Notes: generated from the sequence alone by a model not told the origin. Positions 36,268 through 45,937 are shown, numbered from the stretch's first letter. The stretch is 64,000 nt of DNA from Tolypothrix bouteillei VB521301 (GCF_000760695.4 NZ_JHEG04000001.1:8841123-8905122); one strand, 5' to 3'. A program made the numbers and translations.

Positions 36268-36660
36268 ATGCTTTTTTGGTTTAATCAATCTAAAAAACGG
36301 GATAAATTTTTACAGCGTCCGGATATGAGTGATGAAGAATTTCTTCATGGGATACAATTATCTAGTGAGGCTGCAAGAAAAACAGTAAAATGTTGCAGAA
36401 CAGAATTAAGCAAGAGTTTTCGACTCTCTCCTGAAAAGCTGTATCCAGATGATAAATTTCGAGACATCATAAGTTTGCCAACTCCTGAATGGGATATGAT
36501 GGATCTCTTATTCCCGCTTGAAGAAGCTTTAGGGATTGGAATTGATGAAGAACAAGTTCCCGATTGGACTGGTAAAACTGTAACGTTGGGTGGATGGATT
36601 GTAGACTTTCTTTCGAGACCTGCTACTACGATCGCTATTAAAGAATGTGGCGATAATTAA
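36268..36660 (+). CDS. Acyl-carrier-like hypothetical protein
   Basis: The start at ATG 36268 is supported by GGGAGGGG just upstream; ATG 36235 overlaps the previous stop. Residues 40-115 (LSPEKLYPDDKFRDIISLPT, WDMMDLLFPLEEALGI) have the helical pattern of DUF1493/acyl-carrier-like proteins, but no phosphopantetheine Ser motif (DSL) is present. The last ten codons overlap an IS-like remnant on the other strand, so the C-terminus may have been replaced. Probably co-transcribed with the nucleoside hydrolase-like gene. Confidence 0.6.
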   Translation: MLFWFNQSKKRDKFLQRPDMSDEEFLHGIQLSSEAARKTVKCCRTELSKSFRLSPEKLYPDDKFRDIISLPTPEWDMMDLLFPLEEALGIGIDEEQVPDWTGKTVTLGGWIVDFLSRPATTIAIKECGDN

Positions 36661-36789
36661 AGCTGTTGTCATAATTTCTGTATCACTCATCTGGCAACGA
36701 ATATTTTCTCCACAATCATTAATAATCAAATCTAATTTAAATCCATAGTGCCAATAGTTAACATCTGAGCGTTTGTTATTTGGACTGGC
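36640..36789 (-). pseudogene. Transposase-like remnant (IS982-type?)
   Basis: The reverse strand reads NNKRSDVNYWHYGFKLDLII, then NDCGENIRCQMSDTEIMTTA. YGFKLxLIINDxGE and MSDTEIMTTAL are phrases of IS982/IS5-like transposases. Too short and decayed for a firm family call. Confidence 0.35.
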
Positions 36790-36885
36790 GCTCTAAGCTC
36801 GCTGATGTTTATCATGAGTGCTTATAAAGTCAAGGTCAGTAAGAGAGCAGTATTGAGATTTTTCCGAGATGTCTAATAAAGTGAT

Positions 36886-37800
36886 ATGGACTTACCTATT
36901 GTTTACCATCCCGATTATGTTGCCCCATTACCTGATGGTCATCGCTTTCCGATGCCCAAGTTTAGGTTACTGTACGAGCTACTAGTAAATGATGGTGTAG
37001 CACAAAAAGAACAATTTCATACACCCTCACGTCCACCACAAGAATTTATCGAGTTAGTTCACGCTACGGAGTACGTTAAAGCTTACATCGAAGGTACTTT
37101 GGATGCCAAAGCACAACGGCGTATCGGCTTACCGTGGAGCCCAGCACTAGTTAATCGTACCTGTGTGGCAGTAGCCGGTACTATTCTCACTGCTCAACTT
37201 GCACTTCAGAATGGTTTGGCTTGCAATACCGCTGGCGGAACTCATCACGCTTTTCCGAGCTACGGATCTGGTTTTTGCATTTTTAACGATTTGGCAATTG
37301 CGGCTCGCGTATTGCAAAAACTCGGTCTTGTTCAAAAAATTTTGATTGTAGATCTAGATGTGCATCAAGGAGATGGCACTGCTTTTATTTTTCAAGATGA
37401 TGATAGCGTGTTTACTTTCTCAATGCATTGTGAAGTCAATTTTCCCGGTACAAAACAGAAAAGCGATTTAGATGTTCCTTTACCAGTAGGAATGGAAGAT
37501 GATGCTTACTTACAAACATTAGCAAACTATTTATCAGATTTGTTATCTGATGTCAAGCCAGATATTGTATTTTACGACGCCGGTGTCGATCCTCACATAG
37601 GTGACTCTTTGGGAAAGTTAGCACTCACAGATACAGGCATTTTTCGGCGTGAAATGCAGGTATTGAGTACTTGCGTTGCAGCCCGGTTCCCTACTGCCTG
37701 TGTAATTGGCGGGGGTTATGCTGATGATATGAAATCCCTCGTATGGCGTCACTCCCTCGTGCATCGTGCTGCGAGCGAAGTATATCACTCGATTGGTTAA
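36886..37800 (+). CDS. Histone deacetylase-family metal hydrolase
   Basis: 304 residues of the HDAC/acetylpolyamine amidohydrolase fold. Catalytic and zinc residues are visible: AGGTHHAFPSYGSGFCIFND with the tandem His, VDLDVHQGDGT with the Asp-x-His zinc ligands, and FYDAGVDPHIGDSLGKLALT with the second Asp and the Leu-Gly-Leu-like loop. C-terminal GGGYADD is conserved. Bacterial members act on acetylated small molecules or proteins; the cyanobacterial substrate is unknown. It is on the same strand as gshA, 125 bases apart. Confidence 0.92.
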   Translation: MDLPIVYHPDYVAPLPDGHRFPMPKFRLLYELLVNDGVAQKEQFHTPSRPPQEFIELVHATEYVKAYIEGTLDAKAQRRIGLPWSPALVNRTCVAVAGTILTAQLALQNGLACNTAGGTHHAFPSYGSGFCIFNDLAIAARVLQKLGLVQKILIVDLDVHQGDGTAFIFQDDDSVFTFSMHCEVNFPGTKQKSDLDVPLPVGMEDDAYLQTLANYLSDLLSDVKPDIVFYDAGVDPHIGDSLGKLALTDTGIFRREMQVLSTCVAARFPTACVIGGGYADDMKSLVWRHSLVHRAASEVYHSIG

Positions 37801-37925
37801 CCGTTAGTTGTTGGTTGTTACCAATCACTAACTCTTTCTTGTTAAGTAACTCAAACGTAAGATGCAGAAATTTCGTTATTCCAGATACAATTTAGAAGTA
37901 TGGAGAGCCGAGGGGAATAATTAAG

Positions 37926-39062
37926 GTGCTGTCAAAAGGCTTTGAAGTAGAAATGTACACTGGTACAGCCAATGGTGATATCGTCGGTCTCTCCGATAAG
38001 ATTGTCACATCTTTAGATGGATTTGTACGCGAGCCAGATAACCGCAATGTAGAGTATACCACAGATCCATCTGAAAGTTATGACCAGTTGTTGTGCGCTT
38101 TACTACAGCCTCGTGTAAAGTTGCGAAATTATATCAAGCAATTAGGTGAGTATACCCTCATCCCAGGAAGCTCTTTATCCTTGGGTGATAGTACTCGCTT
38201 TTTTCGCTCCGATCCGGCAAATCCCTATCACGATTACATTGAGCAAAGTTACGGAACCAAGGTTGTTACAGCTAGCGTTCATATCAATGTAGGCATTAGC
38301 GATTTGGAATTGTTAATGCGGGCGTGCCGAATTATTAGGGTGGAAGCGCCATTGTTCCTGGCTCTTAGTGCTTCATCGCCTTTTATAGATGGCAAAGCAA
38401 CGGGATATCATTCCACTCGATGGGGCATTTTTCCACAAACACCTGCTTATGTTCCTTTGTTTGAAAGTCACGCCCATCACGTTCAATGGGTGGAAAGCCA
38501 GCTAGCAGCAGGAACAATGCAAAATGTTCGTCATCTTTGGATGTCAGTTAGACCAAATGGCGATCGCCGTCCCTATGACTTAAATCGTCTGGAGTTACGA
38601 ATTTGCGATTTAGTCATAGATCCAGTTGCTTTGCTTGCCATCACGGCTCTTTTAGAAGCACGGTTGTTACAGGTTATTGAAAACCCTCACTTAGATCCTT
38701 TAATTCAAAGTGAGTTCTCACCTGAGGAACTTATCTCTGTGTCAATGGCAAATGAAGCCGCAGCTGCTGCTACGAGCCTTGATGCTCAACTCAGGCACTG
38801 GCAAGATGGCAGAACTCTCTCAGCTAGAGATTGGATTCATGAAATCTATCAGGATGTATGGCCGATCGCCAAACAACAGGGTTTTGCTTGTTTTCTGTCG
38901 CCGTTACAAAAAATTCTCCGAGAAGGTAATGAAGCCCAACAATGGCTTCAACTTTACGCTTTGGGTATTAGCCCAAGACATATTATTTCCCAAGCAATTG
39001 ATGCAGCTAAAGAACGCGAAATCGAATTAGAAGACAAATTGTGTTCTTCTGTCGCTACTTAG
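37926..39062 (+). CDS. gshA: Glutamate-cysteine ligase, cyanobacterial type
   Basis: First enzyme of glutathione synthesis: Glu + Cys + ATP to gamma-glutamylcysteine. Starts at GTG with GAGGGGA upstream. LSKGFEVEMYTGTANGDIVG at the N-terminus, LIPGSSLSLGDSTRFFRSDP, ASVHINVGI and SASSPFIDGKATGYHSTRWG are characteristic of the cyanobacterial GshA family. 378 residues is normal. Glutathione breakdown (ChaC) and a GST are also in the window. Confidence 0.93.
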   Translation: MLSKGFEVEMYTGTANGDIVGLSDKIVTSLDGFVREPDNRNVEYTTDPSESYDQLLCALLQPRVKLRNYIKQLGEYTLIPGSSLSLGDSTRFFRSDPANPYHDYIEQSYGTKVVTASVHINVGISDLELLMRACRIIRVEAPLFLALSASSPFIDGKATGYHSTRWGIFPQTPAYVPLFESHAHHVQWVESQLAAGTMQNVRHLWMSVRPNGDRRPYDLNRLELRICDLVIDPVALLAITALLEARLLQVIENPHLDPLIQSEFSPEELISVSMANEAAAAATSLDAQLRHWQDGRTLSARDWIHEIYQDVWPIAKQQGFACFLSPLQKILREGNEAQQWLQLYALGISPRHIISQAIDAAKEREIELEDKLCSSVAT

Positions 39063-39403
39063 TTAGGGATTGGGGGCTGGGGAATAGGGACAGAGGGGAC
39101 AAGGGGAAATAAAGTATTTCCAATCCAAAATCCCCCAATCCCCATCAAACAGAATTTCTTCTAACAGTCTTGTTTTTAGATAAATTTTTCGTATATTAAA
39201 CTTAGCTATACATTTTTTAAAAAATTGTGATATATCTCAGAAGAACCCAAATGGTGTTCGGAAAACATTTCTTGTGAATTTTAAATTTCTAATCACAAGT
39301 GTTAAAAAAAAATTATAAAAAAAAACTATAGATGACTTCCGCCTCTAGATAGATTTGAAAAAAATTATACAGTGTTTAATTCGATATATCTATTCCTCCG
39401 CAA
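39063..39403. other. Intergenic region with G-rich spacer string
   Basis: 340 bases. Immediately after gshA there is GGGATTGGGGGCTGGGGAAT..., followed by its approximate complement CCCCCAATCCCC at about 39128-39144, so the RNA could fold back. The rest is AT-rich and likely carries the trmL promoter. Confidence 0.4.
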
Positions 39404-39865
39404 ATGCCACAGGTCGTTTTAGTTAACCCACTGATCCCTCCCAATACGGGGAATATTGCCCGTACTTGTGCTGCCACAGGCACGGAATTGCATTTGGTAG
39501 GACCCCTGGGTTTTGAAATCAGCGATCGCTACCTGAAAAGAGCGGGTTTGGACTACTGGCCTTATGTCAAACTCCACTATCACGAGTCTCTGGAAGCTTT
39601 TAAAACAGTACATCAGTTGCGAGGTGGTAGATGGCTGGGTTTTAGCGTTCGTGGGAGTTGCAATTATGCTAGCTTTCAATTTCAACCTGATGACTGGTTG
39701 CTGTTTGGTAGTGAAACGACTGGGCTAGCGCCTGAAGTTATAGCAGCTTGTAATACTACTCTCTACATTCCCATGAACGAGAAGAATGTCCGTAGCTTAA
39801 ATCTTTCGGTAAGTGTAGCAGTAGGTTTGTTTGAAGCCCGCCGCCAGCTCGGTTATTTACACTAG
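39404..39865 (+). CDS. trmL: tRNA (cytidine/uridine-34-2'-O)-methyltransferase
   Basis: SPOUT methyltransferase that 2'-O-methylates the wobble base of tRNA-Leu. All three SPOUT motifs are visible: NPLIPPNTGNIARTCAATGT, LLFGSETTGLAPEV and IPMNEKNVRSLNLSVSVAVG, the last forming the knot that binds S-adenosylmethionine. 153 residues is the usual length. Monocistronic. Confidence 0.94.
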   Translation: MPQVVLVNPLIPPNTGNIARTCAATGTELHLVGPLGFEISDRYLKRAGLDYWPYVKLHYHESLEAFKTVHQLRGGRWLGFSVRGSCNYASFQFQPDDWLLFGSETTGLAPEVIAACNTTLYIPMNEKNVRSLNLSVSVAVGLFEARRQLGYLH

Positions 39866-40770
39866 AGATGGACAAGTTGTCTGACTGTGAGTGCTAAGGT
39901 GAAAAAGGCGAAAAAGCTTCTATTCCAAGCTTTTAAGTAGTGTTGTACGGTTGGTTTATCTACGCCGTGCTCTGATAAAAATTGGTAATAGGATTCTTAA
40001 GTAAAGTTGCGGACTTCAAGTTATTAATATTATCTATAGAAAGAAATTACTTAAATAGATTTTGCAGTTGCTTCTAGAGGGATAGTGATGTAAATTATAC
40101 TTAAATTTATCATTTTTCTAAAAAATTAGGGGCAAATACTTAACTCAAGAGGCAGAGATATATAAGAAATTTGTATATATCTAGGGGTGAAGAACCAGAG
40201 AAAAACGATAGCTTTTTGTGAATTTCGGGTGACCCTGCAACGGGGAACAAAAACCTGAAAAGCCAGTCAATGTAGGCATTTGAGTTATGTATTGTTGAGT
40301 GTAATTTGATTCTCAAGAAAAATATTTTGCGAGTTAATACGGTTGTTTTTTAGGGAATAATCAACGTAAAGTCGCGTGTGAGGTAGACGGATTGGATGGA
40401 AAAACTATGAAGATATCTACAGCAGGGTGTAGTTTTATGTGATAAGTTGCAGCATCTAGTCATAAGAGGTTACAACGGCTACAAAAACAGCCCGACTAAA
40501 CTCAAACAAAAAACTCTAAAGACAACTGTAAAGAGAAAAACTTATATGGTGTGTGTTTTAAGGTGTGAGGAATGAGACAGACAAGGCAACTCTTAAATTT
40601 AAAGTTTTGATATATAGTGTGAACTTGTCTAAATCGGAGAAGCAAGGTAATCTTGCGTAAGTATCTCTGATGTGTGATCTCGATCTATTTTTCGTGGTGA
40701 TCTAAATCATTGACTAGTATCCAACTGGAAAAAAGGTCAGTTAAGCGCTAGTGATCGTAGGAGGTCGTCT
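39866..40770 (+). other. Long leader/intergenic region before the M23 peptidase gene
   Basis: About 905 bases without a plausible gene. The 40160-40280 part holds GGGGTGAAGAACC, GGGTGACCC, GCAACGGGGAAC and CCTGAAAAGCC, blocks that vaguely recall the ydaO c-di-AMP riboswitch, which often precedes wall-hydrolase genes, but the match is incomplete. A long structured 5' leader is plausible. AGGAGGT (40760-40766) is the ribosome-binding site for the downstream TTG start. Confidence 0.35.
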
Positions 40771-43293
40771 TTGAAACGAGCATTGAAGAAGAAAGAAAAA
40801 GCTGAGTTGGAAAATAACCAAAGCGATGATGTTCCGGTGGAACAGGTAAATGCAATTCATCCACGGGGAAACAACCGCCGGGTACAGACAAAAGCTGCGA
40901 TGATTGGTTTGGCAATCTCCATGGGAGCAACCAGCCTTTTAGTAACTCGACAGAGCGATCGAGCCATAGCAGCAGAGCCGGTCGGAAATCAGAATACAGC
41001 CTCAACAATTCCAGCTGCTTCTGACACCGAGGTGAAGTTGGCTCCCGCAACTCAGCAGCAAGTGCAAGCCGTATCATCAGTGAGTCTGCCAGAAAGTCCT
41101 GCAGTAGTTGAACCTACAGCAATATCCCAAGTCGCTGAGCTAAGAGCCAAGTGGCAGGGTGTGGCAAAGGTCGCTTCTGTACAGCCAGTGTCTGTACCAG
41201 TGGCGGTTTCCAACTCATCTCAAGCTGTAGAGGCGCAGAGCGTTTCCTTGGAAACCACCGTTCAACAACAAACTGTCAAGCGAGAAGAGAGCGTACAAAC
41301 TCTCTCTAATGCTTCGGGTCTTGTGGGAACTCAAGCTGTGTCAGCACCAACTCAACAAGAAGCAGTGCAGGGAGAAAATGCAGTCGAGCCAGAAGTCAAT
41401 GCTCAACTGAAGGCGCAGCAAGAATTCGCGCTGAACCAACTACAGCAAAAATCAGACCGTCTCAGAAGAAGTCTCAAGGAGTTGCGGTCAAATCAAACTC
41501 AAGAAGCGTTACCAGTTGTCCCTGTAGGGGTACCGCAGGTAACAGTGCTTGAAAACAAGCCACAAATAGAAGCGAGAAACACGGTCACCGAGCCATCAGA
41601 GACTGCTAGCAACGCAAACAGAGAAAAGTTGGTTTCAAGGTTAAAGCAGAGGTTGGAAACAACCAAGGTACCAACACAAGTACCAACTGCTGCAGGTGTC
41701 AAGCCCTGGGCTAAAGAAGAATCTGCAAGCTACGAAGTCAAGCCAGGAGATACGTTGGCTGAAATTGCTAGCAATTACAACACTTCAGTTTCAGAACTCA
41801 TTAAGGTTAACAATCTTAACAATCCAAATCAGCTCCGGATTAATCAAAAACTAACAGTTCCTGTTAAAGAAAACAGCAGCACTTCCATTCCAGTAGCGAT
41901 CGCTCGCCCGCAAACGGCAAATGCGACTCCCCAAAGTCCCGTTGTCCTTGGCAGTAGTGCTCCAGTCTCGCCAGATAGTTTCAGTAACTCAATTACCAAC
42001 AACAGCAGTGTTACAACTCCGACACCAGTTGTTCCAAACAACTCCACTTGGAAAAACAGACTGACGGCAACAACTGCTGACAAAGCAATTGAGAACAATG
42101 CCACTGTTCCTGTCAAGACACCAATCGTCGCTGATGATTCCGTTCGTAAAAATCAAGTTGTACAAGGTAGCGCCAACGGCTTGGTATCGAGCAATAGCAA
42201 TGTAACCGTCCCAACAGCGGTTATTGCAGACAGTTCGATTAAGACAGAATCAACAACAGAGGGCAAAGCAAATTCTGCTACAAACTCTGAGATAAACTCT
42301 TCAGCGGCTTCTTCTTACGGCGTTGGTGGTGATACTCCCGTCCCAACAGTTTTTTCGGAAATGAGAGAAGCCCAAAAATCTCATTCTCCAAGCGCAAGAA
42401 AAGTCAAAGACTCTCAACGCCTTCGTAGTTTACAAGCGGAAATCAACAAACTGCGCGAGAAATATCGTGCTCAGCAATCTGGAAACGTTGTCGTCCCAGC
42501 AGTAGCTGAAACAGGTAATTCTCCAGTAACAGTGTCTCAATCCAATGACGAGGTTGAAAGCCCCGTACAAATTCAGGTTCCTACGCCAAACAGTGCGTCG
42601 TTACAGTTTTCAGCGCCTAGAGTCAATGGTGCAATACCCATTCCAGTACCTAAGCCAATGACTGGTAACGCGAACCGTCAACCGGTTCAACCCACACTTA
42701 GCAATCGCAGACCTGCGAACGAGCCTATCAATCCAGAGTTACTGCAAGAGCAACGAGTGGCAACTCCTGCTAGAGGGATGAATGCTTCCGAAATTCTGGG
42801 AACGATGCGAGGAACAACCGTTACTCCACAGTTACCACCTTTAGCAGCAGTAGATAGATACCTCCCCAGACCGATTGATGAAAATCTAGCCCCTCCTTCT
42901 ACTTCTGCCACTGGTTATATGTGGCCAGCTAAAGGTGTTCTTACTTCCGGTTTCGGTCCTCGTTGGGGAAGAATGCACAAGGGCATAGATATTGCTAACG
43001 GAGTTGGCACGCCAATTTACGCAGCAGCTGAAGGTGTCGTTGAAAGGGCAGGTTGGAACAATGGTGGTTACGGTTACCTCGTAGACATTCGTCATTCTGA
43101 TGGCAGCTTGACTCGCTACGGTCATAACAGCCGTATTTTAGTTCAACCCGGTCAAACCATCCAGCAAGGACAACAAATTTCTGCAATGGGTAGCACCGGC
43201 TTTAGCACAGGTCCCCACCTGCACTTTGAAGTTCACCCATCAGGTAAAGGAGCAGTGAATCCCATTGCTTTCCTCCCCAGAGAACGCCTGTAA
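40771..43293 (+). CDS. LysM and M23 peptidase-domain envelope protein
   Basis: 840 residues from TTG, set by AGGAGGT 4 bases upstream. Residues 40-60 (AAMIGLAISMGATSLLVT) are a membrane anchor or signal. A long Gln/Ser/Val/Thr-rich linker follows, with short coiled coils. One LysM is at about 320-365 (SYEVKPGDTLAEIASNYNTS). The C-terminal 120 residues are an M23 metallopeptidase: MHKGIDIANG (zinc His and Asp) and GPHLHFEVHP (H-x-H), both intact. Likely a periplasmic peptidoglycan endopeptidase or NlpD-type activator acting in division or wall turnover. Confidence 0.92.
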   Translation: MKRALKKKEKAELENNQSDDVPVEQVNAIHPRGNNRRVQTKAAMIGLAISMGATSLLVTRQSDRAIAAEPVGNQNTASTIPAASDTEVKLAPATQQQVQAVSSVSLPESPAVVEPTAISQVAELRAKWQGVAKVASVQPVSVPVAVSNSSQAVEAQSVSLETTVQQQTVKREESVQTLSNASGLVGTQAVSAPTQQEAVQGENAVEPEVNAQLKAQQEFALNQLQQKSDRLRRSLKELRSNQTQEALPVVPVGVPQVTVLENKPQIEARNTVTEPSETASNANREKLVSRLKQRLETTKVPTQVPTAAGVKPWAKEESASYEVKPGDTLAEIASNYNTSVSELIKVNNLNNPNQLRINQKLTVPVKENSSTSIPVAIARPQTANATPQSPVVLGSSAPVSPDSFSNSITNNSSVTTPTPVVPNNSTWKNRLTATTADKAIENNATVPVKTPIVADDSVRKNQVVQGSANGLVSSNSNVTVPTAVIADSSIKTESTTEGKANSATNSEINSSAASSYGVGGDTPVPTVFSEMREAQKSHSPSARKVKDSQRLRSLQAEINKLREKYRAQQSGNVVVPAVAETGNSPVTVSQSNDEVESPVQIQVPTPNSASLQFSAPRVNGAIPIPVPKPMTGNANRQPVQPTLSNRRPANEPINPELLQEQRVATPARGMNASEILGTMRGTTVTPQLPPLAAVDRYLPRPIDENLAPPSTSATGYMWPAKGVLTSGFGPRWGRMHKGIDIANGVGTPIYAAAEGVVERAGWNNGGYGYLVDIRHSDGSLTRYGHNSRILVQPGQTIQQGQQISAMGSTGFSTGPHLHFEVHPSGKGAVNPIAFLPRERL

Positions 43294-43331
43294 TAAAGGG
43301 CGGGTTGTAACTCAATGAAAACCTCGCTAAC

Positions 43332-43362
43332 AGAGGGAGTTCGTCTCCCTCTATTACGCTTT
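43332..43362 (+). terminator. Rho-independent terminator after the M23 gene
   Basis: AGAGGGAG (43332-43339) and CTCCCTCT (43345-43352) pair perfectly around a 5-base loop, followed by ATTACGC and six T. Confidence 0.75.
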
Positions 43363-43365
43363 TTT

Positions 43366-43595
43366 GCTAATGGCTAATAGCTAATAGCTAATAGTTATAA
43401 GTTCCTAATACCATTAGCCCTATCTCAGGAGCACAGACGCTATGTGCAAGGCACACGCTTCGCGTTGCGAAGCTATGCCCGCCAGGGCTATACGGGTTCA
43501 CCAGTCCCGGTGGTCGCGGGAAACCCGCCTATGGCACGAAAATGCCACGCTGCGCTATCAGGGCTGGACTCACCATTAGCCATTAACTATTAGCG
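43366..43595. repeat. Heptamer repeats flanking a hairpin repeat block
   Basis: GCTAATG and three GCTAATA units in tandem (43366-43393) are the STRR-type heptamers of heterocystous cyanobacteria; reversed units (ATTAGCCATTAACTATTAGC) occur at about 43574-43594. Between them are CTATGTGCAAGGCACACGCT (43440-43459), which recurs exactly at 55567-55586 inside a kinase gene, the hairpin GCTTCGC/GCGAAGC, and further GC-rich palindromes. No gene. Confidence 0.75.
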
Positions 43596-43669
43596 CAAAA
43601 ATTAATTGCCCGCGTGGGTAGTCAAGAAAAAATCTATATGTTATATTGAGAAAGCGTAAGGAATGTTAA

Positions 43670-43743
43670 GGCTCAGTAGCTCAGTTGGTTAGAGCACGGG
43701 ACTCATAAGCCTGGGGTCGTTGGTTCAAATCCGACCTGAGCCA
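43670..43743 (+). tRNA. tRNA-Met (anticodon CAT)
   Basis: 74 bases. Acceptor stem GGCTCAG/CTGAGCC is perfect with discriminator A. D-arm GCTCAGTTGGTTAGAGC, anticodon loop CTCATAA with CAT at 43704-43706, T-arm GTTGGTTCAAATCCGAC. CCA is partly genomic (CC is part of the stem). The acceptor and absence of a C1-A72 mismatch point to elongator tRNA-Met; tRNA-Ile2 (lysidine) is the alternative. Confidence 0.93.
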
Positions 43744-43865
43744 CTTAAGAATTATGAAAGATAAATTATGAATTATGAAACGGAAGGTGAATTCGTGTCT
43801 AAAAATTATGCACGGTAAATGGTAAATTAGTATCGAAGAACTCAGATTAGAGTATGCGGATTTGG

Positions 43866-43900
43866 ATAATTCATAATTCATAATTCATAATTCATAATTC
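43866..43900. repeat. ATAATTC heptamer, five copies
   Basis: Five perfect tandem units ATAATTC. The same unit appears, less regularly, at 43747-43775. The array overlaps the last three codons' worth of the debranching-type gene, so its stop codon lies inside the repeat. Confidence 0.8.
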
Positions 43901-45937
43901 AATATGTCTGAGGATCTCGGCAACAGACCAAGCTTGAGCGATCGCACCTCTGGGTTTGTGTGGTTCATCACCATCAAAAATTTCAGAGATAGATCCGATG
44001 CACCCCTCATGTAGAAGGTGATTGAGTAAAGGTTGCCAATCAAAGGGTAATGGTTCTTGAGGATAAAAACGCTCCCAAGCACGAATAAAAGGACCGATGA
44101 GCCAGCTCCAGACAGTACCTTGGTGATATGCGCGATCGCGCTGTTGGGGATTACCTTGGTATAGACCTACGTACTCGGGGTCGGTAGGAGCAAGAGTACG
44201 GAGCCCATAGGGTGTGAGCAATTGCGAACGGGCTACGTCAAGAATTTGGCGTCCCTGCTGTTGCGAAAACGCGCAATGGGCAAGGGATAGCGCTATGACG
44301 GAGTTTGGGCGAATTTGACAATTGCGGCGATCGTCTGGCTCAATGGTGTCATACAAGTAACCCAAGCGAGAATTCCAATATTTTTGGAGCGAAGCTTTGA
44401 CCTGCTGTGCTTGTTGTGCGTAACGCAATGCTTGTTTTGCAAAACGGGGTGAATCTCCAGGCGTCCCATGCTCGCTCAAGATTTCTGCCCACCGACTTGC
44501 CCAACATAATGCTGAGTACCACAAGGCATTGATTTCAATCGGTTTACCACGACGGGGAGTTACAGGTTCTCCTGCAATCACAGCATCCATCCAGGTCAGA
44601 GCTACATGACGTGCGTACCACCCTACCAGCCAATCTGTAGAATCAATTTGTATGTTGTAGCGAGTTCCTCCAATAAAAGCTTTATAGATCTGTTGTACTA
44701 TAGGATACTGCTCTGCTAAAAATTGCCAGTCTTGAGTGGCTTCTAAATAAAGCCCCAACGTTTCAATCCACCATAACGCTGCATCAATACTGTTATAAAA
44801 TGGCTCCCCACCGATATCGGGAAACGCATTGGGAATCAAACCAGCGTGACAGTAACGCCCAAAGGTTTGCAAAAGTCCTTTTGCTAAATTATATCGCTGT
44901 GGAACAAGTGCCAAACCGGGTAAAGCAATTAAGGTATCGCGTCCCCAGTCATTGAACCAGTGATATCCAGCAATGACAGTAGGTCCATCAATTGAGGCTC
45001 GATAAACGATAAATCGATCGCCAGCTTGCAGGAGTTGTTTCCATATGGGGGACAAGGTATGATTGTCTCCCCCCTCTCCCTCCCATCCAAAAATCTGAGA
45101 CAGCCGCTCTTGTTCTGCTTCTACAGCTTCTACAAAAGTATCTGAAGTGAGCGTGCCTTGCAATTCGTTTGGAAAACCCACTCGTGCTTCTAATGTGACA
45201 GCATCACCGGGTTCGAGACATACGCTCAAGTAACCGGGACTAAAGAGATCTTCTCGATCGCCCAATCCTCTCAGTGTCTCCTCGGGTAAACCGTAATCCC
45301 AATACCAAACTGCATCAGCCTGATACTCTCCGCGTGTCCAACGCAACTGCCAAGGTGTGCCAAAACTTCTAGAAATAATCGCTTGCAAGCAAACTTGCTG
45401 TTGCCCTAACATTTGAGAAAACTGTAATTCTGGAATGGCTTTTTGCTGGTGGTGAAAATCGCGATCGCTCACAAGCAATCGCAGTCTCAAGGTAGCAGTA
45501 TCTGTCCCCTCATAACGGTACTGAATCAAAACTCGATGACTTAAATGGGAGTGGGCAATTTCCTCCCCTCGCCTCATCTCCCCCTTTCCCCCTCTAGGAA
45601 ACCCACAAGGCATAACCAAAAGCCTTGTTATTTGCCAGTCGTCTCCTCCCCAAATCCATTTTGGCACTGGGTTAATCTCAAAGCAGCGCAGGAGTTGGTA
45701 ACCTTTTGGCTCAATTTGACCGCTACCCCAAAAATTTGTTCCTAGTGCTATAACTTGGTTTGGAAGTTCAAGGCTAGCTTCTAGATGCGACAGTAGGAGG
45801 GTACGCCCTGAGGGTGGACTGGTGGCGGCGAACAGCCAGCCGTGATATGTCCGAGTGCGGATATCCGACACGGTTCCGCTGGCAAAACTTCCTAAGCCAT
45901 TGGTTAACAACCATTCTCTTGTATCTAAATCAATCAT
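43892..45937 (-). CDS. Glycogen-debranching-type amylo-alpha-1,6-glucosidase
   Basis: 681 residues. N-terminal domain with REWLLTNGLGSFASGTVSDI and RTRTYHGWLFA, the opening of the archaeal/cyanobacterial GDE family. C-terminal (alpha/alpha)6 barrel with WFNDWGRDTLIALPGLALVP, the catalytic-Asp region, LIPNAFPDIGGEPFYNSIDA and YHQGTVWSWLIGPFI. Predicted to hydrolyse alpha-1,6 branches of glycogen; with GlgC in the same window it concerns glycogen turnover, though the genes are not an operon. Confidence 0.9.
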   Translation of the reverse strand: MIDLDTREWLLTNGLGSFASGTVSDIRTRTYHGWLFAATSPPSGRTLLLSHLEASLELPNQVIALGTNFWGSGQIEPKGYQLLRCFEINPVPKWIWGGDDWQITRLLVMPCGFPRGGKGEMRRGEEIAHSHLSHRVLIQYRYEGTDTATLRLRLLVSDRDFHHQQKAIPELQFSQMLGQQQVCLQAIISRSFGTPWQLRWTRGEYQADAVWYWDYGLPEETLRGLGDREDLFSPGYLSVCLEPGDAVTLEARVGFPNELQGTLTSDTFVEAVEAEQERLSQIFGWEGEGGDNHTLSPIWKQLLQAGDRFIVYRASIDGPTVIAGYHWFNDWGRDTLIALPGLALVPQRYNLAKGLLQTFGRYCHAGLIPNAFPDIGGEPFYNSIDAALWWIETLGLYLEATQDWQFLAEQYPIVQQIYKAFIGGTRYNIQIDSTDWLVGWYARHVALTWMDAVIAGEPVTPRRGKPIEINALWYSALCWASRWAEILSEHGTPGDSPRFAKQALRYAQQAQQVKASLQKYWNSRLGYLYDTIEPDDRRNCQIRPNSVIALSLAHCAFSQQQGRQILDVARSQLLTPYGLRTLAPTDPEYVGLYQGNPQQRDRAYHQGTVWSWLIGPFIRAWERFYPQEPLPFDWQPLLNHLLHEGCIGSISEIFDGDEPHKPRGAIAQAWSVAEILRHIEL

